A DNA stretch of 29,286 nucleotides from a virus: positions 1 through 29,286 of IMG/VR virus record IMGVR_UViG_3300027996_000125; one strand, written 5' to 3'. The notes below the pieces were generated by a model, which ran no database searches, was not told the DNA's origin, and worked only from the letters and a program-made list of their open reading frames with translations. Shown piece by piece: positions 20,118-29,087 of the stretch (position 1 is the first letter of the stretch; each line of letters begins with the position of its first letter). Position numbers and translations under genes: made by a program.

Positions 20118-22828
20118 TGAGCGTACAACTTATATTATATCCGCAAAATTATTCAGGGTACTTTAACGCTTTATCAAGTTCACCAACTGAAGTAGTAGTA
20201 AACGGAATAAACTTTGCTGATTTAGACACTACAGTTACTTACACAAGTGCAGCAGCAAATCCTTATACTGACAGTTTAACTAATTCAGCTCCTAGTATTG
20301 TAAACACTTGGTACAGATTTAGAAAAGGAACATCAGCATATCCAACAGTAGTCTTAGGTAACTTAACCTTAGAAACAGGTTCAGGAGATATTTCAGGAAT
20401 ATATCAGCAACTTTCAAATCTAACGATAGGAACGCAATATACTATAACGATAAACATAGACACAGCCGTAGTAGGTGGTAATGTGAAAGTAGGAGTTTAT
20501 TCAGGAACAACTTTACAGACTTCAACTACTTACAATTCTAATGTAACGCAAATAACAAAAACATTTAACGCAGCTGCTACTGAATTGACTATAATGATTA
20601 GTTATTCAAATGCTACTGCTACTGACTTAGTTATAACGGATATTTCTACACAACCTGTAATAGGAGCAATACCTTCAGGAAGTGCTAGTATATTAGACAA
20701 CGGACAAGTAATTTGCGACCTTTATGAAGATGAGGATATTCCTTTAAGTCTTAGTGTTGATGACTTTAAAAATGTAGCTGAAAAAGTACAATCTTATTCT
20801 AAGGCTTTTAATCTTCCTGCTACAAAAAGAAACAATAGAATCTTTGACCAAATCTTTGAAATAACTCGTTCAGATGACGGGGTTATTTTCAACCCTTATA
20901 AGAAATCTCAATGCGTACTTAAGCAAGATGGTTTTATTTTATTTGAGGGTTACTTAAGATTGTTAGACGTAACAGACAAAGACGGAGAGATAAGTTACAA
21001 TGTAAACCTTTATTCAGAAGTAGTCGCTTTAGCAGACGTGTTAAAACAAAGGCAATTTAGTGACTTAGATTTTACTGAATTAGAACACGACTACACAGTT
21101 ACACAGGTTCAGTTAAGTTGGAATGACGCAGGGGGTGGTTCAGGTATGACTTACACAAACCCTAGTACTTCAGGGTTCAGACAAACATACGGAACTGTGC
21201 GTTACCCTTTTGTAAATTGGAATAATCAATATACGATACACCCAACAAGTGTAAACCTTCCTAATTTAGAAAGTACGTTTAGACCTTTTATAAATATCAA
21301 GTATTTAGTAGACAGGATATTTAACGCACCTGATACACCTTTTAGTTACACTTCAGACTTCTTTGGTGCAGCTGATTTTGAAAATTTGTATATGGATTTC
21401 AATTGGGGTTCAGCACAAGCACCTAATAATAATTTAGGCGAAGGTTTTGGTGAAAATGACAACACAACAGGTATAACTGCAGGTTTAACACCAAGTGCTT
21501 TACATTTTGACATTGAAACATTTTCTAATGCTAGTGATTTGGGTTTTAATTTTAGCACTTCAAGATTTACTGCTTCTTTTGATAACCAACTATACTTTAT
21601 TCAAGGTACTTTCAAATTTAGTTATTCAGGTTACACTTCAGGACAAGTTGGTGTTATGGGTTGGGAAAAGTACGATAACGCAGGAAATCCAACAGGATAT
21701 TTTCCCATTCATAATCAATTATTTCCTGTAAACCCTAGTAATTCTTTTGGTAATATTGCTAGTAGTTTTAACGCAACAATTTCATTAAATACAGGCGAAA
21801 GCTTAAGACCGTCTTTTTATAAACTTGACGCAGGGGTTACATTGACACAATTAACAACACAACAATTAGCTGCATTTTCTTCTAATGGTGCTACAGTCAT
21901 TACAGGAACTTCAACTACAACTTCTGAAACTTTAATTCAAAACCTAAGAGGTGAACTAGGGCAATGGGACTTCTTAAAAGGTATTATGACTATGTTTAAT
22001 TTGGTAGCTTTAGCAGACCCTGACAACCCTAATATCATTAAGATAGAGCCTTATACAGACGTATTTATAAATAGTACTGATAGTGTTCAGTTGGATTGGA
22101 CAGATAAGATAGACGTTTCAGAAATGAAACTTACACCGTTAGCAGACTTAAATAAAAAGACTATTTTCAAGTTTGTAGAAGATGATGATGACTTTGCTTT
22201 TACTAATTACAAGAATCAAGTAGGAGGTCATTTATACGGAAGCAAGAAATATGACGCAGGAAATGAATTTAATATCTTACAAGGAGAAGATGAAGTAGTA
22301 GCAGAACCTTTTGCAGCTACAGTTATAAAACGTTTAATGTCGCAATACCCACAACTTATAACACCTGCACTTTATTCGTATAATGCTGATGACGGTACTT
22401 CAGAGGGGTTTGAAAATAGCCCTAGAATTATGTATAACAATGGAATAAAGGCAACAGGTGTTGATTGCTATGTACCTGCACAGAATGGTTCAGGAGCAGT
22501 TTACTTAACAAACTTCTTACAGTTTAGTCATTTGTCAGACGTTCCCACAGTTACAGGTTCATTAGACTTCCACTTTGGAGAATGTCAGTTATTGGTTGGT
22601 GCTTCAACACCTAACAACTTATTCAACTTGTATTGGTTGCCTTATTATTCAGAGCTTTACAATCCTAATACAAGAATTATGACTATCAAAGTTAATCTAA
22701 CTCCTGCTGATATTAATACCTTTAAATTCAATGATACTGTATTCCTTAAGAACAGAGTGTTTAGAGTAAACAAGATTGATTACAAACCAAACGATTTAGC
22801 AACTGTAGAATTTATACTTATACCATAA
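20117..22828 (+). CDS. Tail tip/baseplate hub protein with an N-terminal CBM-like domain (903 aa)
   Basis: The largest gene. Residues about 55-190 form a jelly-roll, carbohydrate-binding-module-like domain (LTIGTQYTITINIDT, VKVGVYSGTTLQ, ELTIMISYSN). Then comes a hub-like region: GQVICDLYEDEDIPLSLSVD and SYSKAFNLPATKRNNRIFDQ (about 195-260), a pattern also seen in tail-tip proteins of related phages. The C-terminal third is beta-rich. Placed between tail proteins and a fibre-like protein, it likely forms the tail tip and binds host glycans. The CBM-like domain may be an insertion, since the hub pattern would still read without it. Confidence 0.65.
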   Translation: MSVQLILYPQNYSGYFNALSSSPTEVVVNGINFADLDTTVTYTSAAANPYTDSLTNSAPSIVNTWYRFRKGTSAYPTVVLGNLTLETGSGDISGIYQQLSNLTIGTQYTITINIDTAVVGGNVKVGVYSGTTLQTSTTYNSNVTQITKTFNAAATELTIMISYSNATATDLVITDISTQPVIGAIPSGSASILDNGQVICDLYEDEDIPLSLSVDDFKNVAEKVQSYSKAFNLPATKRNNRIFDQIFEITRSDDGVIFNPYKKSQCVLKQDGFILFEGYLRLLDVTDKDGEISYNVNLYSEVVALADVLKQRQFSDLDFTELEHDYTVTQVQLSWNDAGGGSGMTYTNPSTSGFRQTYGTVRYPFVNWNNQYTIHPTSVNLPNLESTFRPFINIKYLVDRIFNAPDTPFSYTSDFFGAADFENLYMDFNWGSAQAPNNNLGEGFGENDNTTGITAGLTPSALHFDIETFSNASDLGFNFSTSRFTASFDNQLYFIQGTFKFSYSGYTSGQVGVMGWEKYDNAGNPTGYFPIHNQLFPVNPSNSFGNIASSFNATISLNTGESLRPSFYKLDAGVTLTQLTTQQLAAFSSNGATVITGTSTTTSETLIQNLRGELGQWDFLKGIMTMFNLVALADPDNPNIIKIEPYTDVFINSTDSVQLDWTDKIDVSEMKLTPLADLNKKTIFKFVEDDDDFAFTNYKNQVGGHLYGSKKYDAGNEFNILQGEDEVVAEPFAATVIKRLMSQYPQLITPALYSYNADDGTSEGFENSPRIMYNNGIKATGVDCYVPAQNGSGAVYLTNFLQFSHLSDVPTVTGSLDFHFGECQLLVGASTPNNLFNLYWLPYYSELYNPNTRIMTIKVNLTPADINTFKFNDTVFLKNRVFRVNKIDYKPNDLATVEFILIP

Positions 22829-23682
22829 TGGCAACAATACCATACATAACAGGATTTACTGTAAAACCTTTATCTACTTCAGGTTTAGGAGTAGTAACAT
22901 TTACAGACGGAACTAATGATATAACTCCAAATCAATTACAATGTGAAGCTTATGGGTACACTTACGATAAAGCTTCAGGCACTTGTTCTATATTTAGATA
23001 TAATACAAATCTGAATCGTAGCTTTGACAATGCAAACAACAATACTCAAGGTGCAGGAAACACTACGGAAACAGGTACTAATAATACTTATATAATGGGT
23101 GAGAACAATACTGTAAAAGGTATGTCTAGGAATGGTCAAATTACAGGGAATGGAAATGTAATATCCAATGGTATTAATAACGCACAAGTTTCAGGAGTAA
23201 TGGGTAAAGCTATAAGACAAGGAGAAGCAGTCTTAGGTGGTGGTTCTTATGGTGTAGGAGCAGGTTACACTCAGAGTTCTAAGGTTCAGTTAAGTGTTAA
23301 AACTACTGATGAAACACCTACAAAATTGTACGCACAGGATATTGTTGGTGAATACATCACTTTACAAGCAAACTCTATTTTAGGGTATGAAATATACGTA
23401 ACAAGATTAGAAACAGGTGGCGCATCAGGAACGGCAGGACAATTTAGTTATAGAAAAAATAATGGTGCTGTAAGGGTTACTGACGCAGGGGCTATTATTA
23501 TTTATGATTTTCAGACAAAGAATATAGCCAAGAAAGGAGTGAACGCTAGTTTTCAAATTGTAGATAGTACAACAGCAAGTATTCCAAGTATAACAGTTGA
23601 AGTAACAGATAGAGCAGGTGTAAATAACTTATGGTCTGCAACAGTTTATTTACACGAATTAGCAACTAATATAGCATTTTAA
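22828..23682 (+). CDS. Tail fibre-like protein with short beta-roll repeats (284 aa)
   Basis: Residues about 70-140 contain repeated Asn/Gly motifs (NNTYIMGENNTVKG, NGQITGNGNVISNG, NNAQVSGVMGK), the pattern of a parallel beta-roll or YadA-like head stalk, as found in trimeric phage fibres. A C-terminal beta domain follows (YEIYVTRLETGGASG, ... ATVYLHEL). It would form a host-contacting fibre or spike. The stop overlaps none of its neighbours; the gene is followed after a short A-rich spacer by the tape measure. Confidence 0.6.
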   Translation: MATIPYITGFTVKPLSTSGLGVVTFTDGTNDITPNQLQCEAYGYTYDKASGTCSIFRYNTNLNRSFDNANNNTQGAGNTTETGTNNTYIMGENNTVKGMSRNGQITGNGNVISNGINNAQVSGVMGKAIRQGEAVLGGGSYGVGAGYTQSSKVQLSVKTTDETPTKLYAQDIVGEYITLQANSILGYEIYVTRLETGGASGTAGQFSYRKNNGAVRVTDAGAIIIYDFQTKNIAKKGVNASFQIVDSTTASIPSITVEVTDRAGVNNLWSATVYLHELATNIAF

Positions 23683-23694
23683 AAAAATAAAATT

Positions 23695-25488
23695 ATGGCA
23701 AAGGAAGTTTTAGAAATGGAGGTTAAGTCAAATATTGGTGATGTTGCAAAAGATACTGACAAACTAGCTACAGCATCAGGAAAAGCTGAAAAAGGTGTAG
23801 GGAAAATAGGTAAAGCTTTTAAAGGAATGGGTACGGCTATGAAAGCAGCAGGAATAGGTTTAGTAGTTGCATTATTTGTTACACTTAAAGAAGCTTTAGA
23901 AAGAAACCAAAAAGTAATGAACGCTGTTAATACAGTAATGACTACTGTATCTACAACTTTTAATCAAGTAGCAGATGTACTTGTTGATGTATATAATTGG
24001 GTTACAAAATCTTCAGACAGATTTGATGGACTGACTAAGGTGATAAGTGGATTAATGACAATAGCCTTAACTCCTTTGAAATTAGCTTTTTATAGCATAA
24101 AGCTTGGTGTAGAGGGTGCTATGTTAGCTTGGGAGGATAGTTTTTTAGGAGGAGGTGATGAAGGGAAAATAGCAGCGTTAAGAGTTAGTATGGCTGAAAC
24201 AGCAAATGATATTAAAGAAGTAGGGTTAGCAGCTATTGACGCAGGAAAAGATATTGGTAATAATATAGGAGACGCTATTGGTGAGATAGGAGCTATTGGT
24301 GAAATGGCTATTGATGGTATTTCTAAAATAAGTGTTAAGTCAAACTACGAACAAGCAAAAGCAACAACTGCTGCACAAAACAGTTCAAAACTAGCAGAAG
24401 CACAAATACAAGGATTAATAGAAAAGAACGATTTACTTTCAGAAACACAAAGACAAATAAGAGATGATGAGACTAAGACTTTTGCTGAAAGAATAGCTGC
24501 AAACAAGGAGTTAGGTGACATACTTGATAAGCAAGAAGAAGAAATGTTAAAGTTGGCAGATACTAGAGTTGCTTCTGCTAAATTAGAATTAGACGCAAAT
24601 AAAGATAATATAGAACTACAAGTTGCTTATCAACAAACTTTAAATGATAGAGCAGGAGTAGAAGCTCAGGTAGCAGGGTTCAGAAGTGAACAATTAACTA
24701 ATGAAGTTTCTTTGAATAAAGAATTACTAGAAAGTCAAAAGGAAATAAGAGCTGAAGGACTTTCAGGTTTGCAAAGAGAATTAGAAGAACTAAAAACTGC
24801 TTATGAGTTAAAGAAAGAGATGGCTAGGAAGTCAGGAATGGACACGACAGCTATTACAGAGCAATACGAAGGACAGAAAACTGAAACAATTAATAAAAAC
24901 ATAGAGGAGCAAAAAGAAGCACAAAGAGAACTTTCTGAGTATAAAGCAGAACTTTTAAAACAGGGAATTGATATTGTCGCAAAAATGATGGAGGTACAAT
25001 CAGTACAGCTTGAAAAAGATTATAATAAAGAGATTGCACTAGCAGAAGCGAATGGTGATGACTTGGAGGGTATTGAAAAGAAGTTTGAAGGAAAGAGAAG
25101 GGAACAAGCTAAGAAAATGAAAGCTATGAAAATTGCTATGGCTCTTGTAGACACTTATCAGTCAGCTGTATCTGCATATGCAGCAGGACTGAGTGTAGGA
25201 GGACCTGCAGGTTTAGTATTAGGACCTATTTCAGCAGGGCTAGCAGTAACAGCAGGACTTGCAAATGTAGCTATGATTGAGAAACAACCACTTGGTGGTG
25301 GTGGTGGCGGAGCAGGTGGAACAGCAGCAGGTGGTGGAGCTAATACGCCTGCACCTCAAATGATGTCAGGAGCTTTTGATATATCAGGAGGAGTAGCACC
25401 TGAAGCAACTAAAGCTTATGTAGTAACAGATGAAATGACAAACAGTCAAAACCAATTAGCAAACATTAGAAGAAGGGCTACAATTTAA
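23695..25488 (+). CDS. Tape measure protein (597 aa)
   Basis: Long, alpha-helical and Lys/Glu/Ala-rich, with an N-terminal coil (VKSNIGDVAKDTDKLATASG), a hydrophobic segment (about 50-67, MKAAGIGLVVALFVTLKE), central coiled coils (about 225-430) and a second hydrophobic region (about 490-530, AVSAYAAGLSVGGPAGLVLG). A Gly-rich stretch (GGGGGGAGGTAAGGG) lies near residue 540. This is the standard makeup of a tape-measure protein, which sets tail length. At about 0.15 nm per residue the tail would be roughly 90 nm. It lies at the end of the tail genes instead of next to the chaperones, an unusual order. Confidence 0.75.
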   Translation: MAKEVLEMEVKSNIGDVAKDTDKLATASGKAEKGVGKIGKAFKGMGTAMKAAGIGLVVALFVTLKEALERNQKVMNAVNTVMTTVSTTFNQVADVLVDVYNWVTKSSDRFDGLTKVISGLMTIALTPLKLAFYSIKLGVEGAMLAWEDSFLGGGDEGKIAALRVSMAETANDIKEVGLAAIDAGKDIGNNIGDAIGEIGAIGEMAIDGISKISVKSNYEQAKATTAAQNSSKLAEAQIQGLIEKNDLLSETQRQIRDDETKTFAERIAANKELGDILDKQEEEMLKLADTRVASAKLELDANKDNIELQVAYQQTLNDRAGVEAQVAGFRSEQLTNEVSLNKELLESQKEIRAEGLSGLQRELEELKTAYELKKEMARKSGMDTTAITEQYEGQKTETINKNIEEQKEAQRELSEYKAELLKQGIDIVAKMMEVQSVQLEKDYNKEIALAEANGDDLEGIEKKFEGKRREQAKKMKAMKIAMALVDTYQSAVSAYAAGLSVGGPAGLVLGPISAGLAVTAGLANVAMIEKQPLGGGGGGAGGTAAGGGANTPAPQMMSGAFDISGGVAPEATKAYVVTDEMTNSQNQLANIRRRATI

Positions 25489-25509
25489 AATCAAACAGAA
25501 CGACAATTT

Positions 25510-25521
25510 ATCTATTATATA
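25510..25521 (+). promoter_or_regulatory. Repeated promoter-like element, copy 4 (ATCTATTATATA)
   Basis: Eleven of 12 bases match the motif. It ends 24 bases before ATG 25546. It is preceded by CAAACAGAA (25493-25501), nearly the same upstream sequence as copy 1. It follows the tape-measure stop and would drive the capsid-assembly genes. Confidence 0.5.
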
Positions 25522-25545
25522 ATATCAAACCTTAAATTTAAAGAA

Positions 25546-25953
25546 ATGAATACACCAACACCATTAGGAAAGACTTACGAGCAATACAAAAAAGAATTGA
25601 AATCATTTAAAGAATTTAACTTGAGTTCACAAAGAATTGAACTAGGAATTGCAAAAGACTTAGCTTCAGCTGATAAAAAAAGTCAAGGTATAATAAAGCA
25701 AACCACAAAAATTGTTGAAAAAATAGAAAAAGCTTTTGAAACTTACAATACTGCTTGGGAAAAAACAAGAAGTCAAGTACAAGTTATAGAAAAGCAAATT
25801 TCTTTAAATGAGTCAAAGATAAAAGAAGCAGGTTCAGCTGCAAAAGAATTAGGTGTTAATGTTAATGATATAAAAGGCGTTACTATTCTTGAAAGTATCA
25901 ATAAAGAATTATCAGCAGAAATAAATGGTTTAAAATATCCTTCAATTAGATAA
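25546..25953 (+). CDS. Coiled-coil assembly protein, domain copy 1 (135 aa)
   Basis: An alpha-helical protein with RIELGIAKDL (30-39) and KELGVNVNDIKG (100-111) at the two ends of a 70-residue coiled coil. The same two anchors occur in the C-terminal part of the next protein and in the protein at 26936. It precedes the XkdF-like protease by one base. It is likely to be a scaffolding or head-assembly accessory protein. No enzyme motif. Confidence 0.6.
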   Translation: MNTPTPLGKTYEQYKKELKSFKEFNLSSQRIELGIAKDLASADKKSQGIIKQTTKIVEKIEKAFETYNTAWEKTRSQVQVIEKQISLNESKIKEAGSAAKELGVNVNDIKGVTILESINKELSAEINGLKYPSIR

Positions 25954-25954
25954 T

Positions 25955-26929
25955 ATGACACCAACTAAAATAGTAGAATTAATTATTGCAGACGACAGTC
26001 AAGAACTAGCTATTGACGCTATCAGTTTAGTAACGAGTCCTGCTATTGAGCAAGACTTTGTGTTCTTTGGTAAAGAAAAGAATAACTTAACATTCGCTAA
26101 GGTAGATGAGGAGAAAAGAATGTTGGTTAGTCCTGCACTGATTCCTAACAAGCAAATATTCAGACACGACCCTAATACAGACTCAGACTACTATGTTTTC
26201 TTTTCAAAAGACACAGTAAGGAAAGCTTCTGAACTTTATTTAAAACATAACAATCACCACAAAGCTACTTACCAACATCAAGATAGAGTTTCAGGCGTTC
26301 TAACAGTTGAAAGTTGGATTAAGGAAGGTGACCAAGACAAGTCTAAGTTATACGGTTACGACTTACCTAACGGCACTTGGTTCGTTAAAATGAAGATAGA
26401 GAATGATGAGCTTTGGAATAAAATCAAAGAAGGAGAATTAAAAGGTCTTTCAATAGAAGGCTACTTTACTAATAAATTTGAACAAATGCAAAAGAAAGAA
26501 TTTACAAACGAAGAAGTTAAGACAGCACTAAAAGAATTGTTAAGTGTTCAGAAGGTTGAGTTAGGTGTAGTACAAGATATACAAAGTATGTTATCAGATG
26601 GTGAAAGAGGTATATCAGAAGCAAATAGAATAGGTGGTAACATCCAAAGCTTAGTTAATGATATAGATAAAGCAGTAGATAGCATTGATAGTATGAAAGT
26701 ACAACTATCTAATATTTCAAATCCTATAAATATGCTAGGGGCAGCTATACAAGATTTTGAGTTTATAAAAAGAAACCTAGAACAACAAGTAAAAGATTTA
26801 GGAATACCTATAAAAGACATAAAAGGATATTCTGAAGCAGAAACACAACATAAAGTTTGGATAAAAGAAAAGAAATGGTTAGAGGGTAGGGAAGACGCAG
26901 GTAAGAGTGCTTTGAAAAGAATAAAATAA
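25955..26929 (+). CDS. XkdF-like prohead protease with coiled-coil domain copy 2 (324 aa)
   Basis: Residues about 1-175 match the XkdF-like prohead protease pattern: DAISLVTSPAIEQDFVFFGK, a His in KATYQHQD (H108) and a Ser in ELKGLSIEGYF (S166), the expected His and Ser of this herpes-assemblin-like fold. It would cleave scaffold and capsid proteins during prohead maturation. From about 185 a coiled-coil tail has KVELGVVQDI (200-209) and KDLGIPIKDIKG (280-291), which match the flanking small proteins. The tail probably acts as a fused scaffold (delta-like) domain. Starts one base after the previous gene. Confidence 0.72.
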   Translation: MTPTKIVELIIADDSQELAIDAISLVTSPAIEQDFVFFGKEKNNLTFAKVDEEKRMLVSPALIPNKQIFRHDPNTDSDYYVFFSKDTVRKASELYLKHNNHHKATYQHQDRVSGVLTVESWIKEGDQDKSKLYGYDLPNGTWFVKMKIENDELWNKIKEGELKGLSIEGYFTNKFEQMQKKEFTNEEVKTALKELLSVQKVELGVVQDIQSMLSDGERGISEANRIGGNIQSLVNDIDKAVDSIDSMKVQLSNISNPINMLGAAIQDFEFIKRNLEQQVKDLGIPIKDIKGYSEAETQHKVWIKEKKWLEGREDAGKSALKRIK

Positions 26930-26935
26930 TATAAT

Positions 26936-27361
26936 ATGAAACCAACACAAGAACAAATACTAAAAGCTTTAAACAAGCTAGTAAGAGAAAACAAAACTGA
27001 ACTTAAGACTGAGAAGGTTGAGTTGGGGTTAGCTGATGATTTAAAAAAGTTAAATACAGAAGCAGATAAAATTGCAGTAAGTGTAAATAAAGACAGTATT
27101 AATTTATCAAAATTGTTTCAAGAATTAAGAAATTTATCAGATGACTTTAATAAGATTAATGAGAGAAGAAATGATGATATTAAAAAAGGAAAATCTACTT
27201 TAAAAGAAATTAATACTATATTAGATAAAACAGAAAAACAAGCGAAAGAACTAGGCGTAGCACCAAAAGACATACCGAATTTTAGTAAAAGTTCTAAAAT
27301 AAGTCAAGATTTAAGGTCAGCAGTAAATGATATGCAAAAATATTCTGATATTAAAATCTAA
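26936..27361 (+). CDS. Coiled-coil assembly protein, domain copy 3 (141 aa)
   Basis: A helical coiled-coil protein whose KVELGLADDL (27-36) and KELGVAPKDIPN (104-115) repeat the anchors seen in the two preceding genes, with a similar 77-residue spacing. It is Lys/Glu/Asp-rich without hydrophobic segments. The set of three suggests tandem duplication of a scaffold-type domain, one copy fused to the protease. It is followed by the fifth promoter-like element. Confidence 0.6.
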   Translation: MKPTQEQILKALNKLVRENKTELKTEKVELGLADDLKKLNTEADKIAVSVNKDSINLSKLFQELRNLSDDFNKINERRNDDIKKGKSTLKEINTILDKTEKQAKELGVAPKDIPNFSKSSKISQDLRSAVNDMQKYSDIKI

Positions 27362-27383
27362 AAATCAAACAAATAAATAACTA

Positions 27384-27395
27384 TTCTATTATATA
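27384..27395 (+). promoter_or_regulatory. Repeated promoter-like element, copy 5 (TTCTATTATATA)
   Basis: An exact copy in the 55-base gap before ATG 27417, preceded by AATCAAACAAA. It would give extra transcription of the scaffold and major capsid genes, which need high output. Confidence 0.55.
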
Positions 27396-27416
27396 ACAGA
27401 ACCTAAAAAATAAACT

Positions 27417-28088
27417 ATGGATTTAAAGACGCAAATTTTAGTAGCACTTGGACTTGACAAAGAAGAAACAATTTCTTTAGAGTGGCAAGCAAAATCAGAA
27501 GACGGAACTATCTTTGTTTCAACTGCTGAGGAATTAGAAGCAGGTGTAGATATTTCAGTATTAACTGAAGATGGAACTACAATTTTATTGCCTGTTGGAA
27601 CTTACAAGACTGATACAGGAGTATCTTTCAGAGTTGAGGAAGAAGGTATTGTTGCTGAAGTAATTGAGTCTGAAACTGAAGAAGAAGTAGTTGAAGAAGA
27701 AGTAGAAGCTTCAGAAGAATTAGCAGAAGAATTAGAAGTTGAAGATGACGCTTTTGAAAGATTAGTAGAAAGAGTACAAAACTTAGAGGACGCAATCGCA
27801 GACTTAAAAGAAGAAAAAGTTGGAGGTGATGATGAGGTTGAAGAAATGTCAGAAGAAGTTGAAGAAAGAGGAACAACTCCTAAGTCTATTAAAACTACAG
27901 AAGTAGTTGAGTTCTCAGTAGAAGAATTAAAAGCTGAAAATGATAAGTTAAAAGCTGAGTTAGCAGCACAACCTGCTTCAGCACCTTTAGATACTAATAA
28001 ATTCAGTTCAGAAAGAAAACCAATGTCTAAAAAAGACTACTCTAAGTTGTCTAAAAGAGAAAGGTTCTTACAAGATTTAAATAAATAA
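27417..28088 (+). CDS. Acidic capsid scaffold-like protein (223 aa)
   Basis: The N-terminal about 85 residues form a small beta-rich domain (SLEWQAKSEDGTIFVSTAEE, PVGTYKTDTGVSFRVEEEG). Residues about 85-150 are extremely acidic (EEEVVEEEVEASEEL) with a coiled coil (RLVERVQNLEDAIADLKEEK). The C-terminus is basic (ERKPMSKKDYSKLSKRERF), a typical scaffold C-terminal capsid-binding helix. It directly precedes the major capsid gene. The scaffold role is inferred from charge, coil and position. The reverse frame 27628-27876 is a shadow. Confidence 0.65.
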   Translation: MDLKTQILVALGLDKEETISLEWQAKSEDGTIFVSTAEELEAGVDISVLTEDGTTILLPVGTYKTDTGVSFRVEEEGIVAEVIESETEEEVVEEEVEASEELAEELEVEDDAFERLVERVQNLEDAIADLKEEKVGGDDEVEEMSEEVEERGTTPKSIKTTEVVEFSVEELKAENDKLKAELAAQPASAPLDTNKFSSERKPMSKKDYSKLSKRERFLQDLNK

Positions 28089-28114
28089 TAATTAATAAAT
28101 AAAAAACAAAAATT

Positions 28115-29026
28115 ATGGCTTTCACTACGACAAGCAACTTTGCAGGAAAGGCAGCAGGATTTTACATCTCAGCAGCTTTAAACCAAGCAAACTCACTAGA
28201 CTACTTAACTATGATTGAAAACATCAAGTATAAGTCTAACATTCAAAAAATGGCAGGTTCATCTTTAGTAGCAGACGCTACTTGCGACTTTACTGACGCA
28301 GGTACTCTTGCATTAACTGAAAATGTACTTGAGCCTAAGAACTTACAAATTAACCTTGACTTATGTAAAGCTACTTTACTTGATTCTTGGGAAGCATTAC
28401 AAATGAAAGCAGGAGCAGGAGCACCACCACCTGCAAGTTTTGATGATTACGTTATCTCTTATATGGGAGAAATTATCGCTAATGGAGTTGAAGAATCAGT
28501 ATGGTCAGGAGCTGACGCTACAGGAGGACAATTTGAAGGGTTCTTAACAGCTACTACAGGAGCATTTGCAGTAGATGGTACAGTAAACACTTCAACTGCT
28601 TCAGCAGCTTATACAGCAGCTAACATTATTGCTAACTTACAAACTTTAACAGCTGATATGGCAGCTAATATCTCAGCAGTATTGAGAAAAGAAGACTTAC
28701 ATATCTATATGAGTCCTAAGACTTACGCTTTTTATATTTCAGCAGTATCTACTTTAGGATATGTAAACGCTTACAATATGAATGGAGATTATGTTCCTGT
28801 ATTTGAAGGGTACAAAATTGCTGTTTGTAACGGAATGCCAAATGACCAATTAGTAGCAGCTGAGAAGTCTAACTTATTCTTTGGAACTGACTTATTAAGT
28901 GACGCTACAAGAATTACTTTGATGGATATGGCTGCTTTGGATGGTTCTGATAATATGAGATTAGTTGCTCGTTACTCAGGAGGTGTTCAGTTAGGTATCG
29001 GAGCTGATATCGTTCACCAATCATAA
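28115..29026 (+). CDS. Major capsid protein, HK97-like fold (303 aa)
   Basis: Begins MAFTTTSNFAGKAAGFYISA, includes ENVLEPKNLQINLDLCKATL and FDDYVISYMGEIIANGVEESVW, then a Thr/Ala-rich loop and LRKEDLHIYMSPKTYAFYIS. The end contains NMRLVARYSGGVQLG. The pattern is that of HK97-fold capsid proteins in Bacteroidetes phages, and its place after the scaffold and an A-rich leader fits. It forms the icosahedral shell. No long N-terminal delta domain is visible, in keeping with separate scaffolds upstream. Confidence 0.85.
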   Translation: MAFTTTSNFAGKAAGFYISAALNQANSLDYLTMIENIKYKSNIQKMAGSSLVADATCDFTDAGTLALTENVLEPKNLQINLDLCKATLLDSWEALQMKAGAGAPPPASFDDYVISYMGEIIANGVEESVWSGADATGGQFEGFLTATTGAFAVDGTVNTSTASAAYTAANIIANLQTLTADMAANISAVLRKEDLHIYMSPKTYAFYISAVSTLGYVNAYNMNGDYVPVFEGYKIAVCNGMPNDQLVAAEKSNLFFGTDLLSDATRITLMDMAALDGSDNMRLVARYSGGVQLGIGADIVHQS

Positions 29027-29040
29027 TTAAATAATACGGA

Positions 29041-29062
29041 TGGAGGGGGTAAAACCCTTCCA
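29041..29062 (+). other. Intergenic hairpin after the major capsid gene
   Basis: TGGAGGGG (29041-29048) and CCCTTCCA (29055-29062) pair in an 8-bp stem with one G.U, around the loop GTAAAA. No U tract follows; the next bases are CCCTTAACCT, then A-rich leader. It may stabilise the capsid mRNA 3' end or attenuate transcription to lower output of the next gene. Confidence 0.5.
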
Positions 29063-29087
29063 CCCTTAACCTAAAAAAAATAATAAA

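Noticed and set aside
21495-21731. Second-frame + strand ORF inside the hub gene
   Set aside because: Entirely nested in a well-supported gene with no start context or recognisable product.
26548-26994. Reverse-strand frame of 148 codons
   Set aside because: Shadow of the protease coiled-coil region; Ser/Phe/Leu-rich composition and no start context.
27628-27876. Leu-rich reverse-strand frame
   Set aside because: It is the complement of the Glu-rich (GAA) scaffold segment; composition artefact.
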